Source: Candidatus Hydrogenedentota bacterium
GTDB taxonomy: Bacteria; Hydrogenedentota; Hydrogenedentia; Hydrogenedentiales; CAITNO01
Length of the DNA: 6,328 nucleotides
Assembly: GCA_903922535.1 (NCBI GenBank)
Contig: CAIXUF010000195.1
Span: 1-6,328, forward strand
Direction of reading: 5' to 3'
Position numbers and translations under genes: made by a program. Shown in pieces: positions 1 through 3,949 of this stretch (the first letter of the stretch is position 1; each line of letters opens with the position of its first letter). The notes under the pieces are model-generated. The model worked only from the letters and a program-made list of their open reading frames with translations, searched no databases and was not told the DNA's origin.

Positions 1-738
1 AATCCCCTGCCGCGCCCCGGCCAATCGGCGTATCCGCATCGTGGCCGCCGGGTCTTTCTCCAGCAGTTTCACCGCCAGCCACGCGGGCTCAAAGTGCCGG
101 TCGGGCGGGGTGTTGTCGACGACGGCCTTTGCCAGATCCGCAATTTCCTCGTCCACCACATGGCCGTAGTGCACCGGCTGGGGCAGCGCGTTCCGTTTTC
201 CGTCGAGGACGTCGGCGCAGGTTTCTATCAGTTCGTCCACGCCGCGGCCCCGGCTGCCGACGGTGGCCACCACGGGCACGCCGAGCAGCCGCGACAGCCG
301 CGCGGTGTCAATGCGGATTCCCCGGTCTTCGGCCACGTCGATCATGTTCAGCGCGATGACCAGCGGCACACGCATTTCCATGATCTGCACCGCGAGATAC
401 AGGTTGCGCTCCAGGTTCGACGCATCGACCACGTCCACCACCAGTGCGGGCTCCTCGTCGATGATGAAATCGCGCGCCACCCGCTCCTCCAGTGAATAGG
501 CCGTGAGCGAGTAGGTGCCCGGCAGGTCGATGACCGGAATGCGCCGGTCGCCGTGGCGCACCACGCCCTCCTTGTGCTCCACGGTCACGCCGGGATAATT
601 GCCCACCTGCTGCGAGGCGCCGGTCAGGCGGTTGAACAGGCTGGTTTTGCCCGCGTTTGGATTGCCCGCAATGACGATCACCCGCTTTCGGACAGACGCC
701 GCGGGGGGGTCGGCCTCCGGCAGGTGCGAATCGCTCAT
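1..738 (-). CDS. feoB: Ferrous iron transport protein B, N-terminal G domain (3' truncated by window edge)
   Basis: FeoB is the inner-membrane Fe(II) transporter, with a cytosolic GTPase domain followed by a polytopic permease domain. Only the first 246 residues are in the window. All the G-protein motifs can be read: G1 GNPNAGKTS at residues 25-33, G2 around NYPGVTVE (47-54), G3 DLPGTYS (71-77), G4 NMID (131-134) and a G5-like VGSRGRG near 160-166. GNPNAGKTS and NYPGVTVE are hallmark FeoB sequences. The reading frame stays open to base 1, so the rest of the helical domain and the membrane part lie to the left. The ATG at 738 overlaps the feoA stop as ATGA. There is no good Shine-Dalgarno sequence just upstream, which fits translation coupled to feoA. 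A short acidic/proline-rich leader of about 18 residues precedes the G domain. The identification is very secure. Confidence 0.97.
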   Translation of the reverse strand, partial: MSDSHLPEADPPAASVRKRVIVIAGNPNAGKTSLFNRLTGASQQVGNYPGVTVEHKEGVVRHGDRRIPVIDLPGTYSLTAYSLEERVARDFIIDEEPALVVDVVDASNLERNLYLAVQIMEMRVPLVIALNMIDVAEDRGIRIDTARLSRLLGVPVVATVGSRGRGVDELIETCADVLDGKRNALPQPVHYGHVVDEEIADLAKAVVDNTPPDRHFEPAWLAVKLLEKDPAATMRIRRLAGARQGI

Positions 739-986
739 GGGGTGACCGGCTCGACTTCGATTTCACGCGCCTCGTTCATGCGCAGCGCGAGCCGGTAATG
801 AAGAATGGCGATTTCCACGGGATCGCCCATCGGCGCGTGCCGTTCCACCCGCACCACCGCGCCTCGCGTGACGCCCATGTCCAGCAGCCGCTGGCGGATG
901 CCCCTGGGACCGGTGTTGCGGATGCGGATGATTCGCGCGGTTTGCCCGCTCACCAAGTCAAACAGCGTCAGGACGGCGGATTTCAT
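735..986 (-). CDS. feoA: Ferrous iron transport protein A (FeoA, SH3-like)
   Basis: FeoA is a small cytosolic SH3-like protein that acts with FeoB in Fe(II) uptake. The product is 83 residues, normal for FeoA. It shows the family pattern: an early segment (LTLFDLVSGQTARI), then RQRLLDMGVTRGAVVRVERHAP, then GDPVEI and LALRMNEAREIEV near the end. An in-frame ATG at 1016 would add ten residues (MLCGPTGGRQ) that do not look like FeoA. I chose the ATG at 986 for three reasons. It is preceded by GGGAGGG six bases upstream. It overlaps the upstream gene's stop as ATGA. It starts where FeoA proteins normally start. The feoA stop overlaps the feoB start in the same way, so the order is small membrane protein, feoA, feoB on one transcript. 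Confidence 0.95.
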   Translation of the reverse strand: MKSAVLTLFDLVSGQTARIIRIRNTGPRGIRQRLLDMGVTRGAVVRVERHAPMGDPVEIAILHYRLALRMNEAREIEVEPVTP

Positions 987-1159
987 TTGTCGCCCTCCCG
1001 TGGGACCGCACAGCACCCCTGCGCGGTGTGTCCGGGGCAGCCATCGCGGCCGCCGCAGTCCGGCTCCTGCGCGCGCAACGCCCGCAAAAAGTATTTCACC
1101 GTAACAGTAATGGCTACGGTTACCAGTATTATAATGACGAATAGCTCAACGACATTCAT
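983..1159 (-). CDS. FeoB-associated Cys-rich membrane protein
   Basis: A 58-residue protein with a single N-terminal membrane segment (about residues 6-26, mostly I/V/L/T), then a short basic stretch, then a cysteine-rich tail. Cysteines are at 35, 41, 49 and 50, with His44 between them, in the order CGG, GCPGH and GCC. A one-helix protein with a Cys/Gly tail next to feoAB matches the family named FeoB-associated Cys-rich membrane protein. Its role is not settled; metal handling or help to FeoB is the usual suggestion. Here it is the first gene of the operon, and its TGA overlaps the feoA ATG. The start is uncertain. ATG at 1159 puts the helix at the very N-terminus, as in the family, with only a weak AGG upstream. 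ATG at 1186 (67 residues) has GGTGA six bases upstream and lies about 25 bases from the predicted transcription start. A TTG at 1192 is also in frame. Confidence 0.82.
   Translation of the reverse strand: MNVVELFVIIILVTVAITVTVKYFLRALRAQEPDCGGRDGCPGHTAQGCCAVPREGDK
993..999 (-). promoter_or_regulatory. Ribosome binding site of feoA
   Basis: On the minus strand GGGAGGG stands six bases before the ATG at 986. It lies inside the end of the preceding small gene. It is the strongest Shine-Dalgarno match in the Feo operon and selects the internal ATG over the in-frame ATG at 1016. Confidence 0.8.
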
Positions 1160-1217
1160 ATGGGTGCCTATCCGGATTGCGTACATGCACAATCACCAGT
1201 TCATTAAGCTAAACAAA

Positions 1218-1247
1218 ATTATAGCGCCAATGATTGCCATTTGTCAA
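1218..1247 (-). promoter_or_regulatory. Near-consensus sigma70-type promoter of the feo operon
   Basis: Read on the minus strand, a perfect -35 TTGACA (1247-1242) and a perfect -10 TATAAT (1223-1218) are separated by 18 bases. It lies in an AT-rich island inside otherwise GC-rich DNA, just upstream of the small membrane protein gene. Transcription would begin near 1211. That leaves about 25 or 52 bases of leader depending on which ATG is used. Such a strong promoter on an iron-uptake operon would be expected to need a repressor. Confidence 0.8.
1225..1239 (-). promoter_or_regulatory. Possible Fur-like operator in the feo promoter spacer
   Basis: The 15 bases between -35 and -10 read TGGCAATCATTGGCG on the minus strand. 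This is an imperfect 7-1-7 dyad in which five of seven arm positions pair. Against the 7-1-7 Fur consensus TGATAATNATTATCA, nine of fourteen defined positions agree. The location between the promoter elements would block RNA polymerase, as Fur boxes do. The match is moderate, so another metal regulator or chance is possible. Confidence 0.4.
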
Positions 1248-1302
1248 AAATGGGGAAAAGGTGAGGGCAAGCGTCAAGAATGGAGGGGTAAGGACCGTGT
1301 TT

Positions 1303-1638
1303 TCAGTAGGTTGTGGGGCGCAAAGATTCCGCTTGCCAGTCGGCATCATCAGGGAAACAGTTGACAAATTTATCGCTGCTGCGCGGTTTCGCCATCATTT
1401 CAGCGACGGTGTCGCGCCATAGCGCGTAGTGGGCGCTTTCCTTGTGCGCGGCGGGGGCGTCCGGGGTGCGGTAGGCTTCGATCAGCACGAAGTGGGTCGG
1501 ATCGGCCATATCCTGCATCACATCGAAGCGCGCGATGCCCGGTTCCTTGACGCTTTCTCGCGCATTGGCGATGGATGCCGCGTGAAACGCATTGACACAC
1601 TCGGGCTTTACGTGAACCTTCACATGAACGACCAGCAT
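1303..1638 (-). CDS. ABM-domain protein, LsrG/YgiN-like (putative monooxygenase)
   Basis: A 111-residue protein of the antibiotic-biosynthesis-monooxygenase (ABM) fold, a small dimeric ferredoxin-like alpha/beta barrel. The pattern follows LsrG and YgiN: an N-terminal strand [11 protein letters not shown] (3-13), [13 protein letters not shown] (31-43), FVLIEAY (50-56), HKESAHY (65-71) and a [10 protein letters not shown] segment (85-96). LsrG acts on the phosphorylated autoinducer-2 product and YgiN is described as a quinol monooxygenase. Nothing here decides between these, and no lsr or quinone genes are nearby. The C-terminus has about 15 extra residues with PDDADW, beyond the E. coli LsrG length. 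ATG at 1638 is preceded by GGAGA seven bases upstream. The gene lies 23 bases after the PilZ gene on the same strand and is probably cotranscribed with it. The fold is secure; the substrate is unknown. Confidence 0.87.
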   Translation of the reverse strand: MLVVHVKVHVKPECVNAFHAASIANARESVKEPGIARFDVMQDMADPTHFVLIEAYRTPDAPAAHKESAHYALWRDTVAEMMAKPRSSDKFVNCFPDDADWQAESLRPTTY

Positions 1639-1661
1639 GGCCTATTCTCCAGGGAAACCGT

Positions 1662-2030
1662 TCAGGATTTTGGGGCCGGGACGGGGTCCAGGGGGTGGTG
1701 CACAAAGCTGTTGATGGCCTCCTCGTCTTCAGGCCGCAGTTTGGTGAACAGAATGGCCACCTTGAAATGATCGTCGCCACGTTCATCCGGCTCGCAGCGC
1801 ACGACAATGCCCTCGGCGTCGATGCGGTGGGGGGAAGGCTTGGGCAGTTCGAGCACGATCCCGATCTTGGTCATCAGCGCCACGGGCCGGATGGTGTGGC
1901 AAAGCGCGCCGACGGCGCTAATGTTGTCCACATGGTTCAACAACCCGGGCCCCGCCTCGTCATGAATGATACGGACTCCGTGCCTGGATCGCGGATACCG
2001 TCTTCTGTCTTCCATGGAATCACTGCGCAT
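1662..2030 (-). CDS. PilZ-domain protein (putative c-di-GMP receptor)
   Basis: A 122-residue soluble protein that is essentially one PilZ domain. The two cyclic-di-GMP-binding signatures are present: RRYPR (RxxxR, residues 10-14) and NISAVG ([D/N]xSxxG, residues 36-41). They are followed by a beta-rich stretch with IGIVLELP, GIVVRCEP and FKVAILFTKL, and a closing helix EDEEAINSFV. PilZ proteins of this size usually sense c-di-GMP and act on a partner such as motility, polysaccharide export or a transcription factor. There is no attached output domain, so the partner is unknown. The ATG at 2030 has GAGG seven bases upstream, and a stop lies four codons before it in frame. An ATG at 2015 is possible but has no ribosome site. 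It is first in a short unit with the ABM gene and diverges from the membrane protein gene to its right. Confidence 0.9.
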   Translation of the reverse strand: MRSDSMEDRRRYPRSRHGVRIIHDEAGPGLLNHVDNISAVGALCHTIRPVALMTKIGIVLELPKPSPHRIDAEGIVVRCEPDERGDDHFKVAILFTKLRPEDEEAINSFVHHPLDPVPAPKS

Positions 2031-2099
2031 ACTCGGCCCTCATGGCGTCCAATCAAAGTCATGCCGCCTCCAAACGCACCGGAAACGGCCAGAAGCATA

Positions 2100-2128
2100 A
2101 TCATAACCGCAAGGGGGGCTTTTTTCAA
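2100..2128 (-). promoter_or_regulatory. Probable promoter of the PilZ-ABM unit
   Basis: On the minus strand TTGAAA (2128-2123) and TATGAT (2105-2100) are separated by 17 bases. Each hexamer matches the sigma70 consensus at five of six positions. Transcription would begin near 2093, giving a leader of about 63 bases to the PilZ ATG. The 134-base gap between the divergent genes (2031-2164) holds nothing else I can support. I see no convincing plus-strand promoter in it. Confidence 0.6.
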
Positions 2129-2164
2129 TGACCCCGCGGATGATAGGCTGTGCGGGTGAAAGCA

Positions 2165-3949
2165 ATGAACGAACGCATGAACCAAATCGCCCGAATTATG
2201 GACGCCGCGGTGCCGGTTCTGCTGGCCCTGGCGATGACCGGCTACTGTCTGGCCTTTGGACTCAGGGCGACGTCCGGGGTGCAGTGGCCCTACGAGTGGG
2301 ACGCGCTTCGCGATATTGGCGCGGCGCAGACGATGCTTGACGGCCGTTACCCGGATGACCCGATCCTGTCCGGCAGGACGCTCTGGTACAACCCCCTCAC
2401 GGCGGCCTGCAATGCGGCCTTTTCTGCGGTGACGGGGGTGCCGCTGCCGCGCGCAAACGTTCTGCTCGGTCCCTGGCTGCAACTGCTGACGCCGTCGGGT
2501 TTCTTTGTCCTGGTCTGGGTGCTGTTTGGCCGGTGGGCTGCGGTGCCCGGGCTGGCGGCCTTCCTGTTTGGCAAGACGGGCAACATCCCGGCGTGGAACT
2601 GCGCCACCTATTCCCCCTGGCTGCTTGCCCCGGTGTTCGCGCAGGGGTTCTTCTACTTCACCCTTGCCGGGTTCGTGCTGGTCCGGCGCAGGCGCCCGGC
2701 AAGCCTTGCAGGGCATGCGCTGGTGGGGTTGCTGCTGGGGCTGACCTTTATGACCCACACGGCACCGGCGGTCAATGCGGGCGGGGTGATGGCGGTTATT
2801 ATTGCCGCCGCTGCGTGGAAGGCCGGGTGGGGCGCAGGAAGGAGTCAGGAGTCAGGAGTCAGGAGTCAGAATGGGAACAGTCCCGCATCGGCCGGTGACG
2901 GTGCTTTGAAGGGCGGGTGCGCGGGGTGGAGCGGCGCATGGCGTGAAGCGGTGCTGCCGTTTATGGTGCTGCTGGCGGTGGCGTTTGTGGCGAGCCTGCC
3001 CTACACCTGGTCCATCCTGCGCGATTATCAATTTCGTGTGCGCAACCCGTGGCCGGGTTTGTATGCCTCGTCCTACGTGGATCTTGCCGAGCTTCCCATG
3101 CGGCTGCGGGAGGCCCTCAACTGGAAGAATCTTGCCGCCCTGCTGGGCGCCGCGGCGGTTCTGGTTCGGGCTGACTGGCGGCGCGCCTCGCTGGCGACCT
3201 TTGCGTGGCTGGCGTTGGCGGCGGTGTTTCTCGCGCAGAATTACGCCTCGCAGGCGCTCCTGCGCCGGGGCGTGATCATGACGGCTCTTGTGCCGGGCCA
3301 CCATGCGGCGGTGTATCTCTCCGCCGTGCGCTGGGTGTTCTTCGGCGCGGGCGCGGCGGCGCTGGCTCAATGGACGGCGGGCCTGCTGCTGCGGGGGACG
3401 GGGCGTTGGGGTGCGGGTGACAGCACCCCGATGACGCTGGCCAATGCGGTCTGCTGCGCGGCCGTTCTGGCCGCGGTTGTGGCGGGCATGTTCTCGGAGC
3501 GCCCCTACCGCGACTGGCCGGAAATGGGCATCACCCACAACCGCGCGGAATATGCGGCGCGCAACGAATACAAGACGGAGATGTATGCCTGGATACTTCG
3601 GAACACAGACCCTGATGCGGTGTTTCTGACGGACGAGGAAGCGCTGGGCCTGCAGGTGGTCATGCCCGCGGCCCGCAAACTGGTGGGTTCGATGCTGCTG
3701 TACCTAAACCCCTACGTTAACGTGCAGCCGCTGATGGACGACCAGCGGCAGATACAGCAGGCCATGCGCGACGGCGACGCCGCACATTTCCACGAGATTG
3801 CCCGCAGGCGCGGGGTGACCCATTTTCTCGGACACGAGAAAGGGCCGGACGTCGGCCCCGCCGCCGCACCGCGCTTTTTCCGCGAGGTCTTCCGCGCGGG
3901 CGGATTGGTGGCCTACGGGTTGGAGCCACCCGTTGCCGACGGCGGTTGA
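2165..3949 (+). CDS. Polytopic membrane protein, GT-C glycosyltransferase-like
   Basis: A product of 594 residues with roughly ten predicted membrane segments up to about residue 445, then a soluble C-terminal domain of about 150 residues. After the first helix an extracytoplasmic loop carries YEWDALRD (about 43-50), then GRYPDDPI and LWYNPLT. Acidic residues in the first loop and a late soluble domain are typical of GT-C enzymes, which take sugars from polyprenyl-phosphate donors. The C-terminal part (MYAWILRNTDPDAVFLTDEE, YLNPYV, RRRGVTHFLG) resembles the tail of many bacterial GT39-like proteins. I do not recognise a specific subfamily, and the substrate is unknown. A heptamer repeat and a low-complexity Ser/Gly/Arg loop (about 222-259) interrupt the membrane part. 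The ATG at 2165 has only a weak GGTGA upstream; GTG at 2150 or 2156 and ATG at 2177 are in-frame alternatives. The 3' end overlaps the convergent gene by 37 bases. Confidence 0.75.
   Translation: MNERMNQIARIMDAAVPVLLALAMTGYCLAFGLRATSGVQWPYEWDALRDIGAAQTMLDGRYPDDPILSGRTLWYNPLTAACNAAFSAVTGVPLPRANVLLGPWLQLLTPSGFFVLVWVLFGRWAAVPGLAAFLFGKTGNIPAWNCATYSPWLLAPVFAQGFFYFTLAGFVLVRRRRPASLAGHALVGLLLGLTFMTHTAPAVNAGGVMAVIIAAAAWKAGWGAGRSQESGVRSQNGNSPASAGDGALKGGCAGWSGAWREAVLPFMVLLAVAFVASLPYTWSILRDYQFRVRNPWPGLYASSYVDLAELPMRLREALNWKNLAALLGAAAVLVRADWRRASLATFAWLALAAVFLAQNYASQALLRRGVIMTALVPGHHAAVYLSAVRWVFFGAGAAALAQWTAGLLLRGTGRWGAGDSTPMTLANAVCCAAVLAAVVAGMFSERPYRDWPEMGITHNRAEYAARNEYKTEMYAWILRNTDPDAVFLTDEEALGLQVVMPAARKLVGSMLLYLNPYVNVQPLMDDQRQIQQAMRDGDAAHFHEIARRRGVTHFLGHEKGPDVGPAAAPRFFREVFRAGGLVAYGLEPPVADGG
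2841..2868 (+). repeat. Tandem heptamer repeat, GGAGTCA x4, inside a coding region
   Basis: Four exact head-to-tail copies of the 7-base unit GGAGTCA lie within the GT-C-like gene and encode the RSQESGVRSQ segment of a loop. The unit length is not a multiple of three, so a change of one unit shifts the frame. With one unit gained, the next stop is the TGA at 2896-2898; with one lost, it is the TGA at 2907-2909 (present numbering). Confidence 0.9.
2873..2884 (+). repeat. Short inverted repeat next to the heptamer tract
   Basis: GGGAACAGTCCC has 4-base arms (GGGA/TCCC) around a 4-base loop and begins four bases after the last heptamer. It looks like a decayed form of the GGGGACAGTCCCC-type palindromes found dispersed in some environmental genomes. 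That resemblance is from memory and unproven. Alone it is too short to be significant, and only its place beside the tandem repeat makes it worth recording. Confidence 0.35.

Noticed and set aside
94..495. Plus-strand open frame opposite feoB.
   Set aside because: It is antisense to the G domain of FeoB, His/Val-rich, and has no recognisable family.
2096..2101. CATAAT on the plus strand as a -10 for the GT-C-like gene.
   Set aside because: No reasonable -35 lies 16-18 bases upstream, so it cannot be supported as a promoter.
2107..2126. Run of G followed by T residues (about 2113-2125, plus strand) that suggested a terminator.
   Set aside because: No stem can be formed before the T run, and the T run is part of the -35 region of the minus-strand PilZ promoter.
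1937..2128. Minus-strand frame from a TTG near 2128 that encodes KKAPLAVMIMLLAVSGAFGGG, resembling a signal peptide or small membrane protein.
   Set aside because: Its TTG is the -35 element of the PilZ promoter and its next ATG lies inside the -10 element, so the start would not be transcribed from that promoter. The rest of the frame overlaps the well-supported PilZ gene.
2852..3538. Long open frame on the minus strand, opposite the GT-C-like gene.
   Set aside because: The product is rich in Arg, His, Gln and Pro with no recognisable domain, which is typical of the antisense frame of a GC-rich gene. The plus-strand frame gives a coherent membrane protein.
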